Assembly (NCBI GenBank): GCA_958295915.1
Contig: OY282381.1
Location: forward strand, 2,502,722-2,566,721
Length of the DNA stretch: 64,000 nucleotides
DNA from: an uncultured Caldilineaceae bacterium
GTDB lineage: Bacteria; Chloroflexota; Anaerolineae; Caldilineales; Caldilineaceae
Reading direction: 5' to 3'
Below the pieces are notes generated by a model, which saw nothing but the letters and a program-made list of their open reading frames with translations, did not search any database and was not told the origin of the DNA. A program made the translations under genes and the position numbers. Positions within the stretch are counted from its first letter, which is position 1. Every line of letters begins with the position of its first letter. Of the stretch, positions 39,321 through 49,712 are shown piece by piece.

Positions 39321-41417
39321 TCAATTCAAGGCGTAGTTTTTAGCCCTCGGATTGTCGCGCCCCACAGTGGCGTGCAATACATCACCTTCCACCGCCCATT
39401 GCATTGTGTACAACTGGTAGTAGCGCCCCCGCTGAGCCAGCAGTTCTTCGTGGCTGCCTGCCTCCAGCACACGACCCTGATCCAGCACAACGATCGTATC
39501 TGAATTGACAATTGTATTGAGCCGATGGGCGATGACAAAGCTGGTGCGCCCTGTCAGCAGGCGTTCCAACCCGGCCTGAATCTGGCGCTCTGTCGCCGTG
39601 TCGATAGAGCTGGTGGCCTCGTCCAGAATGAGGATGCGGGGATCTGCTAGCAACGCGCGCGCGAAAGACACGATCTGACGCTGGCCAACGCTCAGATTCA
39701 CGCCGTTTTCGCCCACTTCCGTATTGTAGCCATCAGGCAGCTTGCGAATAAATCCATCGGCGCCGACGGCGATGGCCGCAGCCTCCACCTCCGCGTCGGT
39801 GGCGTCTAAGCGTCCGTAGCGGATATTGTCCCGGATCGTCCCGTCGAAGAGGAAGGTATCCTGCAGGACGATGCCCAACTGGGCCCGCAAGCTGGCCTGG
39901 GTGACATCACGCACGTCGTAGCTGTCGATGCGCACGGCGCCGTCGGTCACATCGAAGAAGCGGGCTATCAGGCGGATGACCGTGCTCTTGCCGGCGCCGG
40001 TCTCGCCGACGAGAGCGATCCGCTCACCCGGCTCAGCCCTGATCGACACCCCCTGCAGCACCGGCTCGTCCTCCTTGTAGTGGAAGTGGACGTTTTCCAA
40101 CGCCACCCGGCCTGTGATCGGCGGCAAAACGACGGCCCGGGGCGCATCCTGCAGATCCGGCTCCGTGTCGAGCAGAGCGAAGAGGCGCTCGCTGGCAGCC
40201 ATTGCTGCCTGGAAGGTGTAGTAGCGCCGCGAGAGTTCACGGATCGGATCGAAGAAGCGTTCTACCCATAGGATGAAGGCTGCCAGCACACCCGCAGTCA
40301 ACTGATCCCCCAGAATCAACCAGCCACCTACACCGACAACTAGCGCAGTCGCCAGAGAACCGATGAAATCTACCCCAGGGAAGAAGATCGCAGCCAGCTG
40401 TGTGGTCTTCACATTGGCATCGAAATAGGAGCGGTTGAGATCGCTGAAATGGCGGGCGTTGCCCTGTTCGCGCGCAAAACTCTTCGTCACGCGGATGCCG
40501 GTGATCGACTCGTTGAGAAAGCCGTTGAGCAGAGACAGACGCTGACGGGCCGCGCGATAGGCTTGACGCACATAGCGACGAAAGTAGTTGGTCAGACCGA
40601 TCATCAGCGGCAACACAGCAAAAGTCACCAGCGCCAACTGCCAGTTCAGGATCAGCATGGCGATGACAATGCCGAGCAGTACGAAGACAGAGCGGGCCAG
40701 CCCGGTGATCGACCAGGTGACGAAATCCTGCAGCACGCCCACATCGCTGATCAGCCGGCTCATCAGCCGACCGACGCTGTACTCGTTGAAGAAGCTGAGG
40801 GAAAGGGTGTGCAGATGGCGGAAGAGTTGGCTGCGCACATCCGTGACAATGCGGGTGCCGGCATAGGCCATCACCGTCAGACGGGCGCGGTTTGTGACCC
40901 ATTCCAGCGCGATGGCGCCCAGAAAAAGGAATGTCCACAGGCGCAGCGCGCCCAGATTACCGGCGCGAATGCCGTCGTCGATGGCCCGCTGGATCAGCCA
41001 GGGAGTGCCCACGCTCATCAGAGAAGTAACGATGATCAGCAGAAGGGAGAGGACGAATTCCCGCATGTAGACGCGCACGTACACCATCAACCGACGCACC
41101 AGACGTCCGTCGTAGGTTTTCACCAGCGCTTCGTCCTCATCCGGCAGCAGATCCTGAATTTTCCGCTCGCGGCGCAGTCTCTCCCGCTCCGTCGCCGGCA
41201 GGCTGCTGTCTGCGCTCGCCATGCTGCCTTGTTCCCGGCCCAGCGCATCCCGCTGACGCGGCAGTTTGTCCTGTTGTCCATTCGTATAGGCGGTTACGTC
41301 TTCGCGCGCGGCCATGGCCTCTGCGCTTCCCGGGGAGGGCGGCCCCGCAGAAACCACGTCGCGCTCCCCAGTAGCGCGCAAACCAACCTTCTTCGCTTTG
41401 CCGTTCGTATTGCTCAT
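39321..41417 (-). CDS. ABC exporter half-transporter, canonical ATPase site (second pair)
   Basis: A 698-residue half-transporter with a long charged N-terminus (about 110 residues before the first helix), six-helix domain and ATPase. Walker A is GETGAGKSTVIRLI, the signature LSVGQRQIVSFARALL and Walker B ILILDEATSSIDT with catalytic Glu. The start codon overlaps the stop of the upstream ABC gene by four bases (ATGA), so the pair is translationally coupled. Near its C-terminus a family-2 palindrome is in frame, giving VLHATVGRDNPRAKN, which extends the protein slightly past the usual end. Confidence 0.88.
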   Translation of the reverse strand: MSNTNGKAKKVGLRATGERDVVSAGPPSPGSAEAMAAREDVTAYTNGQQDKLPRQRDALGREQGSMASADSSLPATERERLRRERKIQDLLPDEDEALVKTYDGRLVRRLMVYVRVYMREFVLSLLLIIVTSLMSVGTPWLIQRAIDDGIRAGNLGALRLWTFLFLGAIALEWVTNRARLTVMAYAGTRIVTDVRSQLFRHLHTLSLSFFNEYSVGRLMSRLISDVGVLQDFVTWSITGLARSVFVLLGIVIAMLILNWQLALVTFAVLPLMIGLTNYFRRYVRQAYRAARQRLSLLNGFLNESITGIRVTKSFAREQGNARHFSDLNRSYFDANVKTTQLAAIFFPGVDFIGSLATALVVGVGGWLILGDQLTAGVLAAFILWVERFFDPIRELSRRYYTFQAAMAASERLFALLDTEPDLQDAPRAVVLPPITGRVALENVHFHYKEDEPVLQGVSIRAEPGERIALVGETGAGKSTVIRLIARFFDVTDGAVRIDSYDVRDVTQASLRAQLGIVLQDTFLFDGTIRDNIRYGRLDATDAEVEAAAIAVGADGFIRKLPDGYNTEVGENGVNLSVGQRQIVSFARALLADPRILILDEATSSIDTATERQIQAGLERLLTGRTSFVIAHRLNTIVNSDTIVVLDQGRVLEAGSHEELLAQRGRYYQLYTMQWAVEGDVLHATVGRDNPRAKNYALN
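39351..39383 (-). repeat. Family-2 palindrome, copy 5 (in frame, ABC exporter C-terminus)
   Basis: On the minus strand GATGTATTGCACGCCACTGT then GGGGCGCGACAAT. Read as VLHATVGRDN. Confidence 0.8.
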
Positions 41418-43306
41418 GTCAGTTCCTTACTCCCATCCAAGGCGCCTGCAATGACCAAATGGCGAGCGGAATCCTCGGCGGCGCTGACAGGCGTGGTCGT
41501 CGCTATGGTCTGAGACTGCGCGCGCAGCCGCGACTCCAGGGCAGCGAACTCCTCCTGATCTTTGAGTTGTAGATCGTAGATGCGCCGGTATAGACCGTTC
41601 TGGGTCAGCAGTTCGTCGTGGCTGCCCCGCTCGACGATGCGGCCTGCATCCAGCACAAAGATCTGATCCGCATTCTTCAGGGTTAGCAGACGCTGGGCAA
41701 TGATAAAGGTCGTGCGACCTTCCATCAGCGTGCTGAGCGCCTGCTGGATCAGATGTTCCGTCTCTGTGTCCACGCTGCTGGTGGAGTCGTCCAAAATCAG
41801 AATGCGGGGGTCGTAGAGCAGTGCCCTGGCGATGGCGACTCGCTGCTTCTGCCCCCCGCTCAGGGTCACGCCCCGCTCGCCCACGGCTGTTTCGTAGCCG
41901 GCCGGGAACTCCATAATAAACTCATGCGCCCGGGCCGCTTCGGCCGCGGCGACGATCTCCGCCGGCGTGGCCGCAGGCCGCCCGTAGGCGATATTTTCCG
42001 CAATCGTCATCCCGAACAGGAACGGATCTTGCAGGACGGTACCGATCTGTTGGCGCAGGCTGTCCAGGGTGACGCTGCGCACGTCGTAGCCGTCGATATG
42101 GATGGCGCCGCTGGTCGGGTCGTAAAAGCGCGGGATCAGATTGGTAATGGTCGATTTACCGCTTCCCGTGGGGCCGATCAGAGCGACTGTCTGCCCCGAC
42201 GCCACTTGAAAGCTGACGTCGTCCAGCACCTGCGGGCCGTCCAGATAGCGGAAGCTTACATGCGTGAACGTCACCGCGCCGCGCGCCTCGTTCAGAACAA
42301 TAGCATCCGCCGTCTCCTCCACTTCAGATGGCGTGTCGATGATCTCGAAAATCCGGGTGGCGCTGGCCCCGGATGTGGCCGCCATATTCACCAAAAAACC
42401 CAAGCGTTGCACCGGGCCATTGAGCATCATCACATACGCCAGCAGCGCGAAGAGCGACCCCACGGTGACCGAACCATCCAGCGCGCGGGGACCACCGAAG
42501 AACAGGAGCAGAAAGACGCTGATCAAAAGGATGAATGTGAATGTGGGCCAGTTGTTGGCCCAGATTTTGATGATGCCGAAGCGCTTTGCGAACCAATCCT
42601 CGTTGGCCGCGTCGAATTTTTCCAACTCGTCCACCTCGCGCGCAAAGGCCTTCACCACCTGGATGCCGGTCATGCTCTCCTGCATCGTCGAAGAAAGCCG
42701 GCCCATCTGCTCCTGAATCCGTTTGAAACGCGGCCGCACCACCATACCGAAGCGGGTGGTCAGCGCCAGCAGCACAGCCAGAGGGACGAGGGCATACAGC
42801 GACAGGCTGAAGCTTTCCAGCGCCATGGCGATGATAACGCCGACCAGCAACAGAAGCGTTGCCGCCAGATCTATCAGTCCCATGCCGACGAAGCGCTCCG
42901 TTTCGGTAATGTCACTGGTGGCCCGGCTCATCAGATCGCCGGTCTGGGAGCGGTCGTGAAAGGAAAAGGGCAGCCGCTGCGCGCTGGCATAGAAGTGGTT
43001 GCGCAGGTCGTAGGCGATCCGGTGGGTCAACCACTCGCCGTAGTAGCGCTGCCCGAACGCCGCCGCCCCGCGCACGACTGCAATGCCGAGGATCCAGCCC
43101 GCGGCCGCAAAGAGCGCGCCGGCGCGCTGGTTGGTGATGCCCAGATCGATGGCGTTTTTCAGGATCTGCGGGATGTACAGGTTGAGCAGCGCGGCAAACA
43201 GTACAGACGCATAGGCAATGGATGTTCGCTTCCAATAGGGACGCAGATAGCCTATGAGCCGCCGATAGACGTCTGCCCGACCGTTCTGTTGTTCCGGTTG
43301 TTCCAT
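41414..43306 (-). CDS. ABC exporter half-transporter, degenerate ATPase site (second pair)
   Basis: About 630 residues from MEQPEQQNGRADVYRR (43306): six-helix domain starting at YRRLIGYLRPYWKRTSIAYASVLF, Walker A GPTGSGKSTITNLI, signature LSGGQKQRVAIARALL and Walker B ILILDDSTSSVDTET, with Asp in place of the catalytic Glu. As in the pair at 13-17 kb, this marks the non-hydrolytic half of a heterodimer; its partner with DEAT is directly downstream with a 4-bp overlap. The frame is open to 43435, but that region contains an interspersed repeat and is unlikely to be translated. No regulator gene is adjacent. Confidence 0.87.
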   Translation of the reverse strand: MEQPEQQNGRADVYRRLIGYLRPYWKRTSIAYASVLFAALLNLYIPQILKNAIDLGITNQRAGALFAAAGWILGIAVVRGAAAFGQRYYGEWLTHRIAYDLRNHFYASAQRLPFSFHDRSQTGDLMSRATSDITETERFVGMGLIDLAATLLLLVGVIIAMALESFSLSLYALVPLAVLLALTTRFGMVVRPRFKRIQEQMGRLSSTMQESMTGIQVVKAFAREVDELEKFDAANEDWFAKRFGIIKIWANNWPTFTFILLISVFLLLFFGGPRALDGSVTVGSLFALLAYVMMLNGPVQRLGFLVNMAATSGASATRIFEIIDTPSEVEETADAIVLNEARGAVTFTHVSFRYLDGPQVLDDVSFQVASGQTVALIGPTGSGKSTITNLIPRFYDPTSGAIHIDGYDVRSVTLDSLRQQIGTVLQDPFLFGMTIAENIAYGRPAATPAEIVAAAEAARAHEFIMEFPAGYETAVGERGVTLSGGQKQRVAIARALLYDPRILILDDSTSSVDTETEHLIQQALSTLMEGRTTFIIAQRLLTLKNADQIFVLDAGRIVERGSHDELLTQNGLYRRIYDLQLKDQEEFAALESRLRAQSQTIATTTPVSAAEDSARHLVIAGALDGSKELT

Positions 43307-43628
43307 TTTTCTTTCTCTCTGAACAGGAAGAAGAACTGGGCCGCCACTGCGGGCAACCACAAGGGTTGTCCCTACGATCTTCCCCGGCCTATCTGTCCTT
43401 TCGTCCTCTTGCGCGCATCGACAGGATGGGTGCAATGGCTTTCTGAACCGCTAAAGTCAAGCAATTCTAAACCGCTATAGTTAGATGAATAGTGTAACAG
43501 ATCCGGGCGTCTTTGTAAACCCAGATCTTCGTCTGTCCACAAAGATAAAGATTTCGTTTGCGCCAAATATATGTAGTAGCATGGTTTGCGCACGTCAACG
43601 TAAAGACAACACCGTAAGGACGACAACA
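43307..43628. other. Divergent intergenic region at the left edge of the restriction island
   Basis: Lies between the ABC exporter and mod1. It holds a GGGCAACC...GGTTGTCCCTAC palindrome (43351-43375) and a direct repeat AACCGCTAAAGT/AACCGCTATAGT with a 24-bp period (43446 and 43470), a possible operator. The frame of mod1 is open upstream to 43485, but that part does not match the other mod copies. Confidence 0.5.
43351..43375. repeat. GGGCAACC/GGTTGTCCCTAC interspersed palindrome
   Basis: GGGCAACC and GGTTGTCC arms around ACAA, ending in CTAC; same design as the element at 1131-1163. Confidence 0.6.
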
Positions 43629-45606
43629 TTGGCAAAGCGTTTCCACGCAACCTTGATCGAACTGCTCAAAACCGACCCCCGTTTTATCGACGACGCGGGT
43701 GAGTTGGTCAAGGCGGCGGTGATCGACCGCGCGTGGAAGATCGACCATGACCTGGTGAGGCTGCTTCTCGCTGATGCCGATATCAAGGCGAAATTTTTTG
43801 ACGAGATCGCTGGGCACTGGATCTTCAATCTCAACACTTTCATCGACTACATCTCCGACAAGAACTTTCTGGCCGATTCATACACTCGCTTTCGCAACAG
43901 AATCGGCCTGAACATCGACGGCAAATTTCTGCGTGAACGGGGCGAGGTGTCCCTGGTCTGGCCGTACAAGGATTGCGTGCTGGAGGGAGGGCAGACGAAG
44001 GAAGAGGAAAAGCGCAAGGAGATATTTTTCAATGAGATACTGGCGCAGGATGAGATCGACCGCTTGTTCGATCCCAAGGCGCTGACCAATTGGAAACGTT
44101 ACACGGTTGACGGCGAGCGGAAGATGAGGGAGATCAGGCGGGACGGGCGCGGCATGATCCGGGAGAATCTGATCATCAGGGGCAACAACCTGCTGGTGTT
44201 GCACACGCTGAGGAAGCAGTTCCGGGGCAAGGTGAAACTGATTTACATTGATCCGCCGTATAACACGGAAAATGATTCGTTTCAATACAACGATAGTTTT
44301 ACGCATTCCACCTGGTTAACATTTATGAAAAATCGGTTGGAAGCGGCGAAAGAACTGCTTAGGCCAGATGGGTTCATTCTGATTCAAATTGACAACCGGG
44401 AAATAGCTTATCTGAAATGCCTCTGTGACGATGTCTTTGGGAGTGACAATTTTCGGAATGGCATTATTGTGAAGAAAGGGCAAAAAAGTCTTCAGAAACA
44501 GTTTGATTCCATTGATAAATTGAATGCGGGATACGATACCATCCTCTATTACAGCAGAGAGAGTCAAATCAAAATCCCGAATCTGTTTAAGAGGTTAACC
44601 GGCAATCGTGCAAGTTCATGGAATAACCACTGGCGTGGGACAGATCGACCAACTATGCGGTTTGAACTTTTCGGCATAACTCCGGCAACAGGCCAATGGC
44701 GATGGGCGAAACAGCGGACTTATGACGCTGTCAATAATTATCGGACCGTAATCGCCTATATTCAGGCGCACGGAATTGCCAAAGAGAACATCTACAGATG
44801 CGCATATAGATGACTATTATCACAGATACATGCAGGCAATCAGCATCCTGACTCATTCAGATTTTGAGCTGGTCAGGCTGAGCAAAAACGGCAAACCTGA
44901 ACACTACATTCCTGCAACTGATAAAATTTTGATGAGCGAAAATTGGATGGATATTAGCGTTGCCGGTCGCCAATCAAGGTTTGAACATGAAAAAAATGAG
45001 GAGATTTTGAAACGCATCGTTGCGTGGTTGACAGAAAGTGGTGACATCGTCCTTGACTTTTTCGCCGGTTCCGCCACCACTGCCGCAGTTGCCCACAAAA
45101 TGAACCGCCAATGGATTACGGTTGAACAGATGGAGTATGTGGAAACCATCACGCTTGAACGGCTGAAGAAGGTTGTTGGCAAAAAAGTCAAAAAAGCAGG
45201 GAAGCTACTCGCAGAGCTTGCATACGACAGCGGCGGCATCTCTGAATCCGTCAACTGGCGGGGCGGCGGCGACTTCATCTACTGCGAACTGATGCGGTAC
45301 AACCAAGCCTATATGGACAAAATCCAGGCGGCGCACTCCTCCGCAGAGCTTGTGGGACTCTGGCAAGACATCGCCGAAAACTCCTTCCTGAACTGGTATG
45401 TCAATCCTGAAACGCCGGACGATGCGGTCCATGACTTCATCGCCATCGGCCAGGGAGCAAACGGGCTGGACAGGCAGAAGCGCCTGTTGGCGGAACTGCT
45501 GAACAAGAACCAACTCTACGTCAACCTTTCGGAGATCGACGACGCAGAGTTCGGTGTCAGCGAGGAGGATAAGGCGCTGAATCGGGCGTTTTATGAAGAC
45601 TTGTGA
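43629..45606 (+). pseudogene. mod: Type III DNA-methyltransferase copy 1, frameshifted
   Basis: First of four tandem mod genes. Starts at TTG (43629) as LAKRFHATLIELLKTDPRFI, matching the others from the LIELLKTD block on. The DPPY motif (IDPPYNTENDSF) and a unique middle part follow. In-frame reading then breaks: ENIY is followed by a premature stop at 44813, while the next frame continues as DAHIDDYYHRYMQ to the normal 3' end with DIVLDFFAGSATT. A single extra A near 44796 (TAC-A-GAT) explains the break. There is no homopolymer or short tandem repeat at the site, so slippage-type phase variation is not suggested. It may be a silent cassette or a sequencing error. Confidence 0.8.
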
Positions 45607-45657
45607 CGTCAGACCCGTCATTGACGGCGAGAGATTTTCTTATCGGAGAGCCAACAG
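45607..45657 (+). repeat. Conserved spacer between mod1 and mod2
   Basis: Near-identical to the spacers at 47665 and 49713. It contains the palindrome CCGTCA-T-TGACGG and ends with the ribosome-binding site CGGAGAG before the next ATG. Confidence 0.85.
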
Positions 45658-47664
45658 ATGGCAAGAGGCTTTAGTGAAAGACTGATCGAACTGCTCAAAA
45701 CCGACGCCCGTTTCATCGACGACGCGGGTGAGTTGGTCAAGGCGGCGGTGATCGACCGCGCGTGGAAGATCGACCATGACCTGGTGAGGCTACTGCTCGC
45801 TGATGCCGATATCAAGGCGAAATTCTTTGACGAGATCGCCGGGCACTGGATCTTCAATCTCAACATCTTCATCGACTACATCTCCGACAAGAACTTTCTG
45901 GCTGATTCATACACTCGCTTTCGCAACAGAATCGGCCTGAACATCGACGGCAAATTTCTGCGTGAACGGGGCGAGGTGTCCCTGGTCTGGCCGTACAAGG
46001 ATTGCGTGCTGGAGGGAGGGCAGACGAAGGAAGAGGAAAAGCGCAAGGAGATATTTTTCAATGAGATACTGGCGCAGGATGAGATCGACCGCTTGTTTGA
46101 TCCCAAGGCGCTGACCAATTGGAAACGCTACACGGTTGACGGCGAGCGGAAGGTGAGGGAGATCAGGCGGGACGGGCGCGGCATGATCCGGGAGAATCTG
46201 ATCATCAGGGGCAATAACCTGCTGGCGTTGCACACGCTCAAACAGCAGTTCCGGGGCAAGGTGAAACTGATTTACATTGATCCGCCGTATAATACAAAGT
46301 CTGCGGCCAATACATTCACCTATAACAATACTTTCAACCACAGCGCTTGGCTTACTTTCATGAGAAACCGGTTGGAAGTTGCCAAATCGGTTTTGACCGA
46401 AGATGGTATCTTGGTGGTAGCTATTGATCACCATGAGCTTTTCTATCTCGGGGCATTACTTGATGAAATATTCGATGTGGAAAATCGAATGGGAATCATC
46501 TCCGTAGTGAATAATCCAGCCGGTCGACAGGATGCTAAATTTTTTCCTACTGCACATGAGAACATGCTTTTTTATGCTAAAAATATTGAGATAACTGAGT
46601 TAGGCCGGCTTTCTTTAACGGATGAAAAACGACAGGACTTCAAATATAAGGATGTATACGGTAACTATATGCTGAATGGATTTGTGAGACGGGGGGATAA
46701 TGTAAGAAAACAAGATCGCCCTAATCTGTTTTACCCAATTTTCTATAATGAGATGACTAACTCGACCCAACTAGAAAGACAAACAAGTAGTGATATAAAA
46801 ATTCTGCCTATTGACAATCAAGGGACAGAAAAATGTTGGCGTTGGGGAAGGGATACTTTTGCGCGGATGAAAGACAAATATATTGAGGTTAGAAAAATAA
46901 AAAATGGTTACGTTATCTATTCCAAACTGTATGAAGATGAATACAGGGGTGAAAAAGCCAAAACGATATGGAACAAACCCTACTATTCCGGCCAAACTGC
47001 CACACAAGGCATTAAGACTCTGTTTGGCAGTCGGGTGTTCAGTTACCCGAAGTCACCGTACGTAATACGGGACGTATTAGAGATCACCACAAAACCCGGT
47101 GACATCGTCCTTGACTTTTTCGCCGGTTCCGCCACCACTGCCGCAGTTGCCCACAAAATGAACCGCCAATGGATTACGGTTGAACAGATGGAGTATGTGG
47201 AAACCATCACGCTTGAACGGCTGAAGAAAGTTGTGGGCAAAAAAGTTAAGGCGGAGGGAAAGCTACTCGCAGAGCTTGCATACGACAGCGGCGGCATCTC
47301 TGAATCCGTCAACTGGCGGGGCGGCGGCGACTTCATCTACTGCGAACTGATGCGGTACAACCAAGCCTATATGGACAAAATCCAGGCGGCGCACTCCTCC
47401 GCAGAGCTTGTGGGACTCTGGCAAGACATCGCCGAAAACTCCTTCCTGAACTGGTATGTCAATCCTGAAACGCCGGACGATGCGGTCCATGACTTCATCG
47501 CCATCGGCCAGGGAGCAAACGGGCTGGACAAGCAGAAGCGCCTGTTGGCGGAACTGCTGAACAAGAACCAACTCTACGTCAACCTTTCGGAGATCGACGA
47601 CGCAGAGTTCGGTGTCAGCGAGGAGGATAAGGCGCTGAATCGGGCGTTTTATGAAGACTTGTGA
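45658..47664 (+). CDS. mod: Type III restriction-modification methyltransferase, copy 2
   Basis: A 668-residue beta-class adenine-N6 methyltransferase. Motif IV DPPY is at residues 208-211 and motif I (DFFAGSATT) near 484-492, with the target-recognition region between, the order expected for type III Mod subunits. Residues 1 to about 213 and from about 480 to the end are almost identical to the other three copies; the middle (for example SVVNNPAGRQDAKFFPTAHE and IKILPIDNQGTEKCWRWGR) is unrelated to theirs. The middle also has many more A and T bases than the flanks. Mod defines the DNA site recognised by the Mod-Res complex, so this copy probably has its own specificity. Confidence 0.9.
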   Translation: MARGFSERLIELLKTDARFIDDAGELVKAAVIDRAWKIDHDLVRLLLADADIKAKFFDEIAGHWIFNLNIFIDYISDKNFLADSYTRFRNRIGLNIDGKFLRERGEVSLVWPYKDCVLEGGQTKEEEKRKEIFFNEILAQDEIDRLFDPKALTNWKRYTVDGERKVREIRRDGRGMIRENLIIRGNNLLALHTLKQQFRGKVKLIYIDPPYNTKSAANTFTYNNTFNHSAWLTFMRNRLEVAKSVLTEDGILVVAIDHHELFYLGALLDEIFDVENRMGIISVVNNPAGRQDAKFFPTAHENMLFYAKNIEITELGRLSLTDEKRQDFKYKDVYGNYMLNGFVRRGDNVRKQDRPNLFYPIFYNEMTNSTQLERQTSSDIKILPIDNQGTEKCWRWGRDTFARMKDKYIEVRKIKNGYVIYSKLYEDEYRGEKAKTIWNKPYYSGQTATQGIKTLFGSRVFSYPKSPYVIRDVLEITTKPGDIVLDFFAGSATTAAVAHKMNRQWITVEQMEYVETITLERLKKVVGKKVKAEGKLLAELAYDSGGISESVNWRGGGDFIYCELMRYNQAYMDKIQAAHSSAELVGLWQDIAENSFLNWYVNPETPDDAVHDFIAIGQGANGLDKQKRLLAELLNKNQLYVNLSEIDDAEFGVSEEDKALNRAFYEDL

Positions 47665-47714
47665 CGTCAGACCCGTCATGACGGCGAGAGATTTTCTTAT
47701 CGGAGAGCCAACAG
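47665..47714 (+). repeat. Conserved spacer between mod2 and mod3
   Basis: As the spacer at 45607, but one base shorter: the palindrome is the perfect CCGTCATGACGG. Confidence 0.85.
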
Positions 47715-49712
47715 ATGGCAAGAGGCTTTAGTGAAAGACTGATCGAACTGCTCAAAACCGACGCCCGTTTCATCGACGATGCGGGTGAGTTGGTCAAGGC
47801 GGCGGTGATCGACCGCGCGTGGAAGATCGACCATGACCTGGTGAGGCTGCTTCTCGCTGATGCCGATATCAAGGCGAAATTCTTTGACGAGATCGTCGGG
47901 CACTGGATCTTCAATCTCAACACCTTCATCGACTACATCTCCGACAAGAACTTCCTGGCCGATTCATACACTCGCTTTCGCAACAGAATCGGCCTGAACA
48001 TCGACGGCAAATTTCTGCGTGAACGGGGTGAGGTGTCCCTGGTCTGGCCGTACAAGGATTGCGTGCTGGAGGGAGGGCAGACGAAGGAAGAGGAAAAGCG
48101 CAAGGAGATATTTTTCAATGAGATACTGGCGCAGGATGAGATCGACCGCTTGTTTGATCCCAAGGCGCTGACCAATTGGAAACGTTACACGGTTGACGGC
48201 GAGCGGAAGATGAGGGAGATCAGGCGGGACGGGCGCGGCATGATCCGGGAGAATCTGATCATCAGGGGCAACAACCTGCTGGCGTTGCACACACTGAGGA
48301 AGCAGTTCCGGGGCAAGGTGAAACTGATTTACATTGATCCGCCGTATAACACCGGCTCAGATAGTTTTGGCTATAACGACCACTTCAATCATTCAAGCTG
48401 GCTGACGTTTATGAAGAATCGGCTGGACGTGACGCGAGAACTATTGCAGGATGAGGGAATTATTTTCATTCACAGTGACGATCAGGAAATGCACTATTTG
48501 AAACTCGTGGCTGATGATATATTCGGCAAAGATAACTTTATCGCAACCGTTCCGAGAAAGACGCGGAGCGGGAAAAGCGATGTGCCTTACAAGCTGTCGC
48601 AGGATTTTGATTGGATGCTGATGTACACAAAAGGAGCATCGAAAAAAGATACTCTCTTTCAACGCGCTGTTTCACGCAAATACTATAAGACGCCCGATTT
48701 TCCCGACGATGAATGGAGATTAAGCGATCTTACGAAGCAAACGACCATTCAAGAAAGACCAAAATCTAATTTTACCTTAATAAACCCCAGAAATAAGCAG
48801 GGATTCTCCGTTAATCCCAATCGTAGTTGGGCAATCACAGTCGATACTGTTGATGAATATCTGAGAAGTAAGAAGATAGTTTTTCCCGGCGATTATGATT
48901 TTCTCGACCTGAAACGTCCGGCCATGCGAGTCTTTAAGTCGGAAGAAATTGCAAAAAAAGGTGACGATTTTGATAAAGCATACGTATCGTCGAACTTTCT
49001 CAATCAAGCGATGGATGAATTGCTGAAAAGCATGGTCAACAAGAAAGGTACGGATGAAATTGTAGAATTATTCGGGAGCAAAGTGTTTGCTTATCCGAAA
49101 ACTGAGTTACTCATTCAACGCATTATTGAATACACAACCAAAGAAAGGGATATTGTTTTAGATTTCCACCTCGGAAGCGGAACGACCTGCGCCGTCGCTC
49201 ACAAAATGGGGCGTCAGTATATCGGCATTGAACAGATGGAGTACATGGAAACCATCACGCTTGAACGGTTGAAGAAAGTTGTGGGCAAAAAAGTTAAGGT
49301 GGAGGGAAAGCCACTCGCAGAGCTTGCATACGACAGCGGCGGCATCTCCGAATCCGTCAACTGGCGGGGCGGCGGCGACTTCATCTACTGCGAACTGATG
49401 CGATACAACCAAGCCTATATGGACAAAATCCAGGCCGCGCACTCCTCTGCAGAGCTTGTGGGACTCTGGCAAGACATCGCCGAAAACTCCTTCCTGAACT
49501 GGTATGTCAATCCTGAAACGCCGGACGATGCGGTCCATGACTTCATCGCCATCGGCCAGGGAGCAAACGGGCTGGACAAGCAGAAGCGCCTGTTGGCGGA
49601 ACTGCTGAACAAGAACCAACTCTACGTCAACCTTTCAGAGATCGACGACGCAGAGTTCGGCGTCAGCGAGGAGGACAAGGCGCTGAATCGGGCGTTTTAT
49701 GAAGACTTGTGA
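47715..49712 (+). CDS. mod: Type III restriction-modification methyltransferase, copy 3
   Basis: A 665-residue Mod protein. DPPYNTGSDSFGYND carries motif IV; the middle includes VPRKTRSGKSDVPYKLSQDF and KKIVFPGDYDFLDLKRPAMR, which are not found in the other copies. Its motif I also differs: DFHLGSGTTCAVAHKMGRQY instead of DFFAGSATTAAVAHKMNRQW, so the exchanged block in this copy extends through motif I and rejoins the shared sequence near EQMEY (about 49230). The FxxGSGTT form is the more usual motif I. Shared N- and C-terminal parts should keep the ability to dimerise and bind Res. Confidence 0.9.
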   Translation: MARGFSERLIELLKTDARFIDDAGELVKAAVIDRAWKIDHDLVRLLLADADIKAKFFDEIVGHWIFNLNTFIDYISDKNFLADSYTRFRNRIGLNIDGKFLRERGEVSLVWPYKDCVLEGGQTKEEEKRKEIFFNEILAQDEIDRLFDPKALTNWKRYTVDGERKMREIRRDGRGMIRENLIIRGNNLLALHTLRKQFRGKVKLIYIDPPYNTGSDSFGYNDHFNHSSWLTFMKNRLDVTRELLQDEGIIFIHSDDQEMHYLKLVADDIFGKDNFIATVPRKTRSGKSDVPYKLSQDFDWMLMYTKGASKKDTLFQRAVSRKYYKTPDFPDDEWRLSDLTKQTTIQERPKSNFTLINPRNKQGFSVNPNRSWAITVDTVDEYLRSKKIVFPGDYDFLDLKRPAMRVFKSEEIAKKGDDFDKAYVSSNFLNQAMDELLKSMVNKKGTDEIVELFGSKVFAYPKTELLIQRIIEYTTKERDIVLDFHLGSGTTCAVAHKMGRQYIGIEQMEYMETITLERLKKVVGKKVKVEGKPLAELAYDSGGISESVNWRGGGDFIYCELMRYNQAYMDKIQAAHSSAELVGLWQDIAENSFLNWYVNPETPDDAVHDFIAIGQGANGLDKQKRLLAELLNKNQLYVNLSEIDDAEFGVSEEDKALNRAFYEDL

